From a virus, in IMG/VR virus record IMGVR_UViG_3300047121_000347, positions 37,831-101,830 of that record: a stretch of DNA of 64,000 nt; one strand, 5' to 3'. The translations under genes and the position numbers were made by a program. Below, one piece after another: positions 50,343-57,526 of this stretch (positions are counted from its first letter, which is position 1; the number at the start of each line of letters is the position of its first letter). The notes beneath the pieces are model-generated. The model searched no databases. It saw nothing but the letters and a program-made list of their open reading frames with translations, and was not told where the DNA came from.

Positions 50343-50905
50343 GCTTCAAACTCCTCAATTATGCTCATGAGTTGCGGATGTGGGTCGGTGTAGTCGATGA
50401 GCCGCACGTCATAGCCCGCTGCGCGGAGGTTTTTATAACAGTTCACCACCGAATCGAACTTATCGACAAGGTTCTTCGGGTTAAATGGTTTCTCATTACC
50501 GGCGGTCAGGCGACGTTGCTTGACGCGCTCTATGCACAACTCGAGCGGGGTGTTCAGGAAAGCGTACACGTCACAGCCCGTGGGGTGAACGGCCTGGGTT
50601 ACGGCTCCGCCGAGCCCACTCGCTGAGACCAACGCCCCTTCATAGAGCACGTGGCCTAGCGGGTGGGCGCGGAGGATCTTCTCGGCTATCTCAGCCTGGG
50701 TCTTGATGGCATCCGTACCGCCGCAGGTGTTATCGTACTTGCCGATCACATACACCGGCCGTTTCAGCTGGGTAGGAGCGACCCGATAACCGGCGATTCG
50801 CGCTCCGCTCATCAATGTGTCGTTCGGGTAGGAAAAGAATTGACGCACGGCGGTGGTCTTACCCGACCCAAAGGTGCCCGCCACACGCAGTATCACGTTA
50901 CGCAT
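50339..50905 (-). CDS. P-loop kinase, 5-hydroxymethyluracil DNA kinase-like
   Basis: A 188-residue P-loop enzyme with Walker A GTFGSGKTT (10-18). The motif KYDNTCGGTDAI (56-67) and YEGALVSASGLGG (88-100) match DNA-modification P-loop kinases that phosphorylate 5-hydroxymethyl-dU in DNA, the step that activates the base for amino-acid attachment. A generic nucleotide kinase is the alternative, but the neighbours argue against it. The ATG follows GGAGAACT (conserved leader motif). Confidence 0.75.
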   Translation of the reverse strand: MRNVILRVAGTFGSGKTTAVRQFFSYPNDTLMSGARIAGYRVAPTQLKRPVYVIGKYDNTCGGTDAIKTQAEIAEKILRAHPLGHVLYEGALVSASGLGGAVTQAVHPTGCDVYAFLNTPLELCIERVKQRRLTAGNEKPFNPKNLVDKFDSVVNCYKNLRAAGYDVRLIDYTDPHPQLMSIIEEFEA

Positions 50906-50920
50906 GTTCTCAGTTCTCCG

Positions 50921-51931
50921 TTATAGAAAGTGTTCCGCTCGGTAGGGTTGCCCCTGCTCGGGAAATATACCTGCTTTTTCCCGCAAAGACAAGCGCTCCG
51001 TTTCACATTCAGCGCGCAACCAATCCGGCAGGTTCAAGCTCCTGATGTCTTTGAACACTCCGGTGAACTCACTCAGACCACGAGCATCCGCCCACTCGAT
51101 CCGTTCCCAGGCCATATCGGCGTAAACACCGGGGTAGCGTCGTCCGAAGAAATGATTCTTGAACGTACAAAGGTTACTCTCCAACGTGAAGAACGAGGCG
51201 TTGGGCGTGTCGTAGTTGGCTTCCGTAAAGTCAAATAGTACGTTGTCAGCCTCACGACTCAGCCAGTTACACATCCCTTCAAAGTTAAAATAATTGCCGT
51301 CAAAATCATTGTTAGCGCGTTTATCCCAGACCAGTTGGTCATGCCCGGTGAGGAACAACATACCGTTGCGATGTGAACGAGAACCAGATTTATCACTAAA
51401 AAGCAGATCATCACAGTCGGCTCCGTATCCGTTCAGGTGGACGTACTCCAGGTAACTGAACGATGATAACCGACCAAACGAGAAGTAGTGGTTGCGTACA
51501 AGTTTCCACAACTCGGCGTAGGTCTTTCCGGTGAGCATAGCGAACTGCGAGCCGCCGTGTTCGGCCACCAAGTTGGCGTAGGTCTTTATGGCTTCGACGG
51601 TGTCGGCTTTTTGATACCGTCGGTCGGTGTCGTACTGCAGCCGGTCCCACTCCGCGTTGAACCACTCGCTGAATTGTGTTAGAGCCGCGCCGGGCGGCGG
51701 AACACCGGGCAGCCGGGAAGCCAACCTGAGCGAAGTAATGGGGTTCTGAGTGAGACCGTTCAAAAAGGCAAACCAGAGCTTCTGCTCATGGTCCCAGCCG
51801 TAACGCTGCGCCAGTTCGGGCATGTACAAGTACACCAACCCCGGCATGATTCCGTAAGTCAGGTTCAGACCGTAGAGCTTATCAAAGTACTCGCGACGGT
51901 TTTCCGGCAATCGGTAATCTTTAACGCTCAC
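50921..51931 (-). CDS. Candidate amino-acid:DNA transferase (aGPT-PPlase-like)
   Basis: I start it at GTG 51931 (VSVKDYRLPENRREYFDKLY), which overlaps the PLP-enzyme stop as GTGA and has a GGAG ribosome site. The 336-residue protein contains LNLTYGIMPGLVYLYMPELA, WFAFLNGLTQNPITSLRLAS and FFTLESNLCTFKNHFFGRRY, which fit the alpha-glutamyl/putrescinyl thymine pyrophosphorylase-type families, shown or proposed to attach amino acids or amines to activated hydroxymethyluracil. Family assignment is from memory and needs a profile search. Confidence 0.6.
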   Translation of the reverse strand: MSVKDYRLPENRREYFDKLYGLNLTYGIMPGLVYLYMPELAQRYGWDHEQKLWFAFLNGLTQNPITSLRLASRLPGVPPPGAALTQFSEWFNAEWDRLQYDTDRRYQKADTVEAIKTYANLVAEHGGSQFAMLTGKTYAELWKLVRNHYFSFGRLSSFSYLEYVHLNGYGADCDDLLFSDKSGSRSHRNGMLFLTGHDQLVWDKRANNDFDGNYFNFEGMCNWLSREADNVLFDFTEANYDTPNASFFTLESNLCTFKNHFFGRRYPGVYADMAWERIEWADARGLSEFTGVFKDIRSLNLPDWLRAECETERLSLREKAGIFPEQGQPYRAEHFL

Positions 51932-52884
51932 TGCACACTCCTCAGGTAGTAGGGTTCGATGACTTTGGGGTTGGGCGCGGAGCCTACAATCCAGAAACCC
52001 CAAGAGTCGTCCTGCGGGATGAACCGACGCTCGCGCTGCCAGCGCCAGATCTTGGCTTCGTAGGTGGGGTGAAACTCGATGCTGCTAAACCGCTCGCCCT
52101 TGAACTTATCGCTATACCGACTGTACCCCGTGGTGTGGAGGCTGTAATGCTGCCACGCGAACGGCAGGTTCGTAACGTCGATACCGATCTTCTGCATACG
52201 CTCGCGCACCCAGGTGTGCTTTTCGGGGCCGATACCGATCGTGACAAGGCGCTTGAGGTTGTGCGGTCTGCGGCTCAACCCTAGCAGCACGCTGCAAAGG
52301 CTGTTGCACGACCCGGCGGGCATGACCAGATTTTCAACCGAATCGGGAAGGTTTTCAACCTGCCGAGCGCCGACCTCATGAAACTTACGCACGTCGTCGG
52401 CCGGGTAGCGTTCATGAGGTACGGTGATACCATACTCAACGACCAGCGACTTCTCCTGCGTCAGGTCGGCCACCCGGCGCTGAATGATCGGGTTGTACGG
52501 ACCGTTGGTGTACTCAAACTCAGCGCCGAACCCGTAGGCTATACGCGGGTTTTCATGGCTCAAAACTGTCTCCGGCTTACTGTACACCACCTGACGAGCA
52601 CGGAGTCCGTAATGTGCACCCACTATAGCGGACATGCTCAGCTGGGGGGACTGAATGCTCGCGCCGGTGACGATGTGCGTCTTACCTTCGCGATACCGAT
52701 TCACGTACCAAATCAACTGCCGCATCTTTGACCCGTTGGGACCGCCGTAACCGAGCGGAGCAAAGTAGTCATCGCGTTTGAACCAGATACCGTCGTGGTT
52801 CTCCCACGGGGTGAACGCCCCGAGGTACGCCTCCCACTGTATCTGATCGCGGTTCAGGGCGAACTGCGGAAACACGCTGCTCAT
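51928..52884 (-). CDS. PLP-dependent enzyme (ACC deaminase/D-Cys desulfhydrase fold)
   Basis: 318 residues from ATG 52884, which overlaps the TGA of the tiny membrane-protein gene (ATGA); ATG 52896 is an alternative. The PLP lysine is K53 in PLGYGGPNGSKMRQLIWY, followed by TGASIQSPQ (74-81, equivalent to the GxxQSNH substrate loop) and the phosphate loop MPAGSCNS (188-195). In phages with hypermodified thymine a PLP enzyme remodels the attached amino acid, e.g. by decarboxylation; this protein is a good candidate for such a tailoring step. Confidence 0.72.
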   Translation of the reverse strand: MSSVFPQFALNRDQIQWEAYLGAFTPWENHDGIWFKRDDYFAPLGYGGPNGSKMRQLIWYVNRYREGKTHIVTGASIQSPQLSMSAIVGAHYGLRARQVVYSKPETVLSHENPRIAYGFGAEFEYTNGPYNPIIQRRVADLTQEKSLVVEYGITVPHERYPADDVRKFHEVGARQVENLPDSVENLVMPAGSCNSLCSVLLGLSRRPHNLKRLVTIGIGPEKHTWVRERMQKIGIDVTNLPFAWQHYSLHTTGYSRYSDKFKGERFSSIEFHPTYEAKIWRWQRERRFIPQDDSWGFWIVGSAPNPKVIEPYYLRSVQ

Positions 52885-53015
52885 ATCAGGTTCCATCCGA
52901 AGTTAAACAGCAGGTTAAGAATACGCAAGCCCAACCCCAGCAGCACCGATCCGCTAAGGAGCAAGATCACCCAGCTCATGATCCACAAGAGGAAATAAAC
53001 ATTTTCACGCGACAT
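52881..53015 (-). CDS. Tiny membrane protein, 44 aa
   Basis: Found by reading the gap: ATG 53015 with AAGGAG at 7-base spacing, and its TGA overlapping the next ATG (ATGA). The product starts MSRENVYFLLWIMSWVILLL and continues with SGSVLLGLGLRILNLLF, i.e. one long or two short membrane segments, and ends FNFGWNLI. It is inside the DNA-modification operon and translationally coupled to the PLP gene. Function unknown. Confidence 0.6.
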   Translation of the reverse strand: MSRENVYFLLWIMSWVILLLSGSVLLGLGLRILNLLFNFGWNLI

Positions 53016-53445
53016 TTCTAAGCTCCTTAGCGGTTAGTTGATACCGACGGCCGTTCATCTCGGCCACGGCGGCTTCGCCACGCTTGGCGGCTTCATACAG
53101 TTTGCGGGTCAGGCGGTCTTGCTGCCCGCTGCTCATCCAGTCAGGGTGCTGCTTCCACATCTGATGAGCGTTGGGCCAGGTCTCCATAGTATCCAAGCAG
53201 CGGATTTCACGGGACAGTTTAAGCGTATCGCGCATGGCCTCTCGCTTGAGCGGCTGCTCGGTCTTGCGTGCCGGGGGGCGCTGGTTCAAGACTTTACTAT
53301 GCGAGGCGGCCTGCAACGACTCCCACAGATCAGAGCAACGCTTGATGGCTGTGGGTCGGTCGCTGAACCGACGGACGGGACGCTCGGCATACTGATTGTA
53401 GAACGCGATGAGCGCCGGGGTGGTGAGTTCGTTAAAATTCATCAT
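53005..53445 (-). CDS. Early DNA-binding-like protein, 146 aa
   Basis: The N-terminal block NELTTPALIAFYNQYAERPV and RRFSDRPTAIKRCSDLWESL is a helical module often found at the start of phage primase or regulatory proteins (the NELVALYN.LTG..VKRF.DR type). The rest is basic and helical. ATG 53445 or 53442 are possible starts. Probably a small early DNA-associated protein; not proven. Confidence 0.6.
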   Translation of the reverse strand: MMNFNELTTPALIAFYNQYAERPVRRFSDRPTAIKRCSDLWESLQAASHSKVLNQRPPARKTEQPLKREAMRDTLKLSREIRCLDTMETWPNAHQMWKQHPDWMSSGQQDRLTRKLYEAAKRGEAAVAEMNGRRYQLTAKELRNVA

Positions 53446-53459
53446 GGTCGTGGGTCCTA

Positions 53460-53678
53460 TCAAAAAGGGGCTTCTTCAAAATCTTCAACACTCGGGGGTG
53501 ACTTGGGGGTGCGCACGGCTTTGACTTGCGAGATGTGGAGGATGACCCACTGCGGAAATGGCCAGTTGGTCTCTTGATTGATGAGCCGCACTGAACATCC
53601 CCCGTCAGCATGAATCGCCTCCAGCACACCCAGGCCTGAAGGCGTCATCACACGATCGCCTTGTTGATGGTAACGCAT
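53460..53678 (-). CDS. Small early protein, 72 aa
   Basis: The pattern QQGDRVMTPSGLGVLEAIHA, VRLINQ and FPQWVILHISQVKAV suggests a small beta-barrel fold, like KOW/SH3-like domains. The end is Pro/Glu-rich. It lies 3 bases after the upstream gene. Function unknown. Confidence 0.6.
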   Translation of the reverse strand: MRYHQQGDRVMTPSGLGVLEAIHADGGCSVRLINQETNWPFPQWVILHISQVKAVRTPKSPPSVEDFEEAPF

Positions 53679-53681
53679 CGT

Positions 53682-53873
53682 TCAAACCCCCTCAACAACG
53701 TACTCAGCGTCCAGCGGTGCGTCGATAGCCGCGAGGTAATCCTCGACGGCGTCTTGCTGCGTCGCGCCGTGGCCAATCGGGTCACCGGGCTCGTAGTCCG
53801 GGCTGCAAGCCGCCCAGTCAAAACAGCGCACCGGAATAGGAGCTAGGCGAAATGATACGTGGATTTTAATCAC
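53682..53873 (-). CDS. Small early protein, HicB-like, 63 aa
   Basis: GTG 53873 overlaps the stop of the upstream gene and follows AGAGGT. The sequence IKIHVSFRLAPIPVRCFDWA and ACSPDYEPGD, with GHGATQQDAVEDYLAAID, resembles the partial RNase-H-like fold of HicB-type antitoxins (a beta core with G.T...A...). No HicA toxin is next to it. The resemblance is weak. Confidence 0.55.
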   Translation of the reverse strand: MIKIHVSFRLAPIPVRCFDWAACSPDYEPGDPIGHGATQQDAVEDYLAAIDAPLDAEYVVEGV

Positions 53874-54144
53874 GGCGAAACCTCTCACTCAACAGATGCT
53901 GAACCTCGGTTCGAATTTCTTCGTCCTCAGCCCAGGTGGCTTTGGCGGCTAGCTCGGGGGACAACTGGCCGTCTTCATCAAGCACGTGCCACTCGCAGTC
54001 AAACCAGCCGTGGTAGTCAAGGTCGCTGGCGGCGTTGCGGTTAAACGTGCCGCGTACGCTCTCGTAGGACAACACGCCGATGATGCACGGAACACCGCCG
54101 ATGCGGTGCTCGAACGTGAGGAGGTACTTGTCCGGGGTGGTCAT
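53866..54144 (-). CDS. Small early protein, 92 aa
   Basis: Begins MTTPDKYLLTFEHRIGGVPC, then IIGVLSYESVRGTFNRNAAS, with YHGWFDCEWHVLDEDGQLSP towards the end. It looks like a mixed alpha/beta domain. GAGGAG precedes ATG 54144. I do not recognise a family. Confidence 0.6.
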   Translation of the reverse strand: MTTPDKYLLTFEHRIGGVPCIIGVLSYESVRGTFNRNAASDLDYHGWFDCEWHVLDEDGQLSPELAAKATWAEDEEIRTEVQHLLSERFRRD

Positions 54145-54149
54145 TTGGG

Positions 54150-54335
54150 TTACTCCTCGACGGTGACTTCGAGTTGAGCAGCTTCAATCGCGTGCTTCAG
54201 AGGCCACACCGCTAACCAGGCTTCGGCCTGCAACGCGCCGACGTATTGCGGGTCTTGAAACGTCTTCATGCTTGCTCTTTCGATCTTGCTGAGCACTTCG
54301 ATGACTTTAACAAGTTGGCTGACTGTGACTTTCAT
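54150..54335 (-). CDS. Small helical early protein, 61 aa
   Basis: Helical throughout: KVTVSQLVKVIEVLSKIERA and YVGALQAEAWLAVWPLKHAI. ATG 54335 follows the leader CATAACTCAACAACTCAAAGGAACTCAAA, which contains the shared ATAACT and GGA-AACT elements. Function unknown. Confidence 0.6.
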   Translation of the reverse strand: MKVTVSQLVKVIEVLSKIERASMKTFQDPQYVGALQAEAWLAVWPLKHAIEAAQLEVTVEE

Positions 54336-54365
54336 TTTGAGTTCCTTTGAGTTGTTGAGTTATGA

Positions 54366-54380
54366 GGGGCCGAAGCCCCG
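54366..54380 (-). terminator. GC-rich UUCG hairpin between early genes
   Basis: On the minus strand, CGGGGC-TTCG-GCCCC forms a compact UUCG hairpin just after the stop of 54388-54720. There is no T-run, so it is more likely a transcription attenuator or mRNA-processing/stability element than a full terminator. Similar UUCG hairpins appear at 18581. Confidence 0.45.
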
Positions 54381-54387
54381 TTGGTAA

Positions 54388-54720
54388 TTAAAGTGAAGTG
54401 ACTTTGACGCTGAAAACAGCTGAAACCTTGGTGTTTTTGGCGACCAAGTTGCTGATGACACTGTTGATGTCGATCTGAGGGTTCTGCTGTTGGATGAGGT
54501 CAGCGAGTACCGTTACAATGGATTTGTAGTCAACCGTTGCGCGGTTGCTCTCGCTGTAAGTCGCTTTGAACAATACACCCTCGACGACCTTAGCACCGCC
54601 GGCGCTAGCAGCGTCTTTGATTTGGTTCTTGATTTCCTCGGCACGAGCCTCGAGGGTTTTGATCTCAGCGAGCAACGCGCCGAGCTGATCAATACTGGTG
54701 AGTTTGAGATCGTTAAGCAT
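54388..54720 (-). CDS. Coiled-coil early protein, 110 aa
   Basis: The N-terminal half is a clear coiled coil (LNDLKLTSIDQLGALLAEIK, LEARAEEIKNQIKDAA), followed by a compact domain (EGVLFKATYSESNRATVDYK). No known family. The ATG follows GATAACTTACTAACTCGGAGAACTTCAA, a strong match to the shared early leader. It may bind DNA or protein as a dimer; unproven. Confidence 0.62.
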   Translation of the reverse strand: MLNDLKLTSIDQLGALLAEIKTLEARAEEIKNQIKDAASAGGAKVVEGVLFKATYSESNRATVDYKSIVTVLADLIQQQNPQIDINSVISNLVAKNTKVSAVFSVKVTSL

Positions 54721-54805
54721 TTGAAGTTCTCCGAGTTAGTAAGTTATCAAGGTACAACGGTTTGAATTAAAACTCATTTCAAACGTGGATTGAGGGTATA
54801 ACCAT

Positions 54806-55159
54806 TCAGTCTGGTTGGGTATTGACACGCTCCCTCCCGCGCCCCAGGTTGAACGGGTCGTTGAACATAGGCGGCGAGGTGTTCGGTCGTTTCTTCTTTG
54901 ACGGAATGGGCTTGGTGGCTTTGTAGTAGCCGAGCTTAACGACTTTGCTCGCTAGGGAGGTCTGCTCAAATTTGAAAGTTCGCTCCACTTCTCCCGCCAT
55001 CAGCAGCGGGCGCAGGTTGCCCGTAATGCACGCTGTGGTCACCTTGAACCGTTCGGCCAGCGCGGTCGTTGAGACCGGAGTGGTGCGATTCCTCAGGTAA
55101 TTGAGTAGCTGCCGTTGCCGATCATTGATCACCAGCGGAGGTAGTTCATGCTCGCTCAT
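54806..55159 (-). CDS. Winged-helix regulator-like protein, 117 aa
   Basis: I start it at ATG 55159, in an ATGA overlap. The segment INDRQRQLLNYLRNRTTPVS and TTALAERFKVTTACITGNLR, followed by PLLMAGEVERTFKFE, reads as a winged helix-turn-helix. The C-terminus is basic and Pro-rich. It may regulate early or late transcription, or be a replication accessory; there is no direct evidence. The 85-base gap after it holds no gene. Confidence 0.68.
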   Translation of the reverse strand: MSEHELPPLVINDRQRQLLNYLRNRTTPVSTTALAERFKVTTACITGNLRPLLMAGEVERTFKFEQTSLASKVVKLGYYKATKPIPSKKKRPNTSPPMFNDPFNLGRGRERVNTQPD

Positions 55160-55374
55160 GACTGGGTCTCCCCGGCGAGCTGCCACCGGCGATAGGTTTC
55201 ATGTTTACGCATCGTTTCCGGGCACTCCCGTGAGGGCGGCACCCAACCGTGACGACGCCACACGTCCTCAACGGGCAGGCACCAGTTGCCGGGTTTGATC
55301 TGCCTGTTGAACTCCGCAACCCAACCGGGTGGTTTCGGCTGATCGTCTTGGGCAGTGTTGATGATGTTATCCAT
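55156..55374 (-). CDS. Small early protein, 72 aa
   Basis: ATG 55374 overlaps the end of the prim-pol gene and follows GGAGAACT. The product contains KPPGWVAEFNRQIKPGNWCL and VEDVWRRHGWVPPSRECPET, a Trp/Pro-rich section. The family is not recognised; its position between the prim-pol and the winged-helix gene suggests a replication accessory role. Confidence 0.6.
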   Translation of the reverse strand: MDNIINTAQDDQPKPPGWVAEFNRQIKPGNWCLPVEDVWRRHGWVPPSRECPETMRKHETYRRWQLAGETQS

Positions 55375-57526
55375 TCTGCAGTTCTCCTTCTTCGGGGTTA
55401 AAAATACGTAATGAGCCGGGCTCGGTGGGGTAATGCTGCGCGATGAGCGCTTCATTCAGCCGCACGTAATGATTGGCGCGGCCCTGCGGTTTCTCAAGCT
55501 CGACCCGCTCCACCAACCCATCGGCTAGCAGGGAGTTCATCAACCGCTCGCGTCGTTCTTGAGAACACTTCAGACCGCCCTCGGCCGTGGTCAACCGCTC
55601 AAAATAGCTTCGTGCTCGGTTGGGGTTGGCACGGATGAGCTGAATCATTTGCTGCGTCAGGGTGGCCCACTGCGTGCGCTCGCGCTCCTCCTTGACTTGA
55701 TCCTTGAGGTCTATGCGCTCGCCGGGCTTGAGCGGCCGGGCGACGGCATGCGCAAACCACACATCACGCATATGCCCCAACACGTCGGCGTGGCGCTCAC
55801 GATTGCTGACCAGTTCAAAAGCCAGCTCCGGGTAGGCGGCCGGGAACCTGACCTTGAGCGCTTTTAACACTCGCGGAGCATTGACGTCTTCGCCATCTTT
55901 GAACACAGCGTAAACCCCCTGCGCATCCCCGGTCCAGGCCGACGCCCCGCGTGGGCTGAGGTAATCGGACTCCTGCGAGCCGAGAATCTTAGCCGTGTGG
56001 CTGACGATGAGTATAGGGAACGCCGCAAAGGCCTGCTTCACCTCGGCCATCGCCCGCCCCACCTCGGCGTTGTCGTTTTCATTCTCAAGGTCAAACACAG
56101 CGTTGGCGGTATCAAACACCACGAGCGGTAGCGCGGCATGCGCTGTGCCGTCAACACGGGCGTTGTCCACCGTCCAGGCTCGGTACTCGCTCGCAACCGC
56201 GCCCACCACTTTGGGTTGCAACCGGCGGGCGGGTATGACCCGCACCCGAGCTTCAAACTCGGCGCTGCTCGCTCCGGTGCAACCCCACGAGTACAGCGAG
56301 TAGACGGTGCGTTGAACCTGCTCAACGGATTCGGTAATGATGATGACATTACGCCGCACCGTGGGGCGGAGGGTGTAGTCCGCCGGGCACAAGTGCGCGG
56401 CCGCCAACGCCAACGGTATGACTAGGGTGGTCTTGCCGACGCCGGGGGCACCAGCCACCACGTTCACCCCCACGCTCATAAAGTCATCAAAGATGTACTC
56501 AAACATGGGCGGGCGTTCGGCCCCGGACTCTCGTGCCTCGCTCAGGGCGAACGGATGTTTACCCTCGGGGGTGGTGGGGCTGCCTGCGGACGGGGTATTA
56601 CCCGACCAACCGTTGTCGATGGCGAGGCGGAAAATGGACCGGTACGTAATGGAGTGTGGCTGCTCGATGTCGCGCTCCCACTTGCGGCGCTGCGCGGCGG
56701 CGTTGAACTTGTCGCTCTGAGCCGCCCACTCGGTCCAGATCTTGTAACCGTTCTCGCCATACGGACGTAGCGCCATTCCGACGTTGACCCACGTGGTGTA
56801 GTCATCAGCGTCGACGTGCTTGAGCGCGGAACGCAGGTCATCAAAGGTCTGCGCTGTGGCTACGGGCACCCCACCCCGCTCCACTAGGCTGTAGTTCACC
56901 GGGGAGTGCGCCCGGTCAAGAATCAAGTTGGGTAGGGGCGAGGGCTGCGCCGGAGCCGACCGCGACAACGGCGAACGACCCGCCGCCCAACGATACTCGC
57001 CGGAGGGTCCCAACGTGGGCGCGACGCAGATGTAACCGTGGTGCTTCAGGTCAAGCCCACGACCCAACGAGCCGGGGTAGCTGAGTTCGGGCGATGCCTG
57101 AAAGATGCGATGCTCGCCGCCGCCCTGGGTGACCGCCGTGAGGTCGGAGTGCAGGACGCCGTGCTCGGCCTCGAGCGTCGCAAGGCTCTCCGCACCGCCG
57201 TTTTGCGGATCAATGTCAAGGGCGAGCAACCCCGAGTCAGCTAGGCTAACCCCTATGCCCGCCTCCGGGTCGGTTGACCACCATTGGCGAATGCGCTCCT
57301 CATCAGTCGTCGCGTCTTGATGCCCATGCGGCACCAGTTGAGACTGAGGATGCTTGCCGGCTTTGTGGCCCTGCTCGCTGTTGGCGCGGCCGCATCGGCA
57401 CTGCCCATGGGCGTCCACCGACCACACCGGCAACACCGCCCACCCCAACCGAGCGTAAGCCAGTGCGTAGTCGAGCGTGGTGGGGGCGCGGTCCACGGCC
57501 CAGAGTTGTTTTTGTTTACTGACCAC
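55367..57526 (-). CDS. Bifunctional prim-pol primase / RepA-like helicase
   Basis: A 719-residue replication protein. The N-terminus (LDYALAYARLGWAVLPVWSV, GIGVSLADSGLLALDIDPQN, GGGEHRIF) is an archaeo-eukaryotic-type prim-pol domain; DIDP is part of its active site. Then comes a PriCT-2-like section (DDYTTWVNVGMALRPYGENG) and an RecA-fold ATPase (Walker A GAPGVGKTT near 360; VVFDTANAVFDLENENDN as Walker B; ILIVSHTAK as a sensor region) of the RepA/AAA_25 type. I chose GTG 57526 because it has a GGAGGAGAGG ribosome site and overlaps the helicase stop; ATG 57547 would have none. Confidence 0.88.
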   Translation of the reverse strand: MVSKQKQLWAVDRAPTTLDYALAYARLGWAVLPVWSVDAHGQCRCGRANSEQGHKAGKHPQSQLVPHGHQDATTDEERIRQWWSTDPEAGIGVSLADSGLLALDIDPQNGGAESLATLEAEHGVLHSDLTAVTQGGGEHRIFQASPELSYPGSLGRGLDLKHHGYICVAPTLGPSGEYRWAAGRSPLSRSAPAQPSPLPNLILDRAHSPVNYSLVERGGVPVATAQTFDDLRSALKHVDADDYTTWVNVGMALRPYGENGYKIWTEWAAQSDKFNAAAQRRKWERDIEQPHSITYRSIFRLAIDNGWSGNTPSAGSPTTPEGKHPFALSEARESGAERPPMFEYIFDDFMSVGVNVVAGAPGVGKTTLVIPLALAAAHLCPADYTLRPTVRRNVIIITESVEQVQRTVYSLYSWGCTGASSAEFEARVRVIPARRLQPKVVGAVASEYRAWTVDNARVDGTAHAALPLVVFDTANAVFDLENENDNAEVGRAMAEVKQAFAAFPILIVSHTAKILGSQESDYLSPRGASAWTGDAQGVYAVFKDGEDVNAPRVLKALKVRFPAAYPELAFELVSNRERHADVLGHMRDVWFAHAVARPLKPGERIDLKDQVKEERERTQWATLTQQMIQLIRANPNRARSYFERLTTAEGGLKCSQERRERLMNSLLADGLVERVELEKPQGRANHYVRLNEALIAQHYPTEPGSLRIFNPEEGELQNG

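Noticed and set aside
53682-53873. HicAB toxin-antitoxin pair
   Set aside because: The HicB-like resemblance is weak and no HicA-like toxin is next to it.
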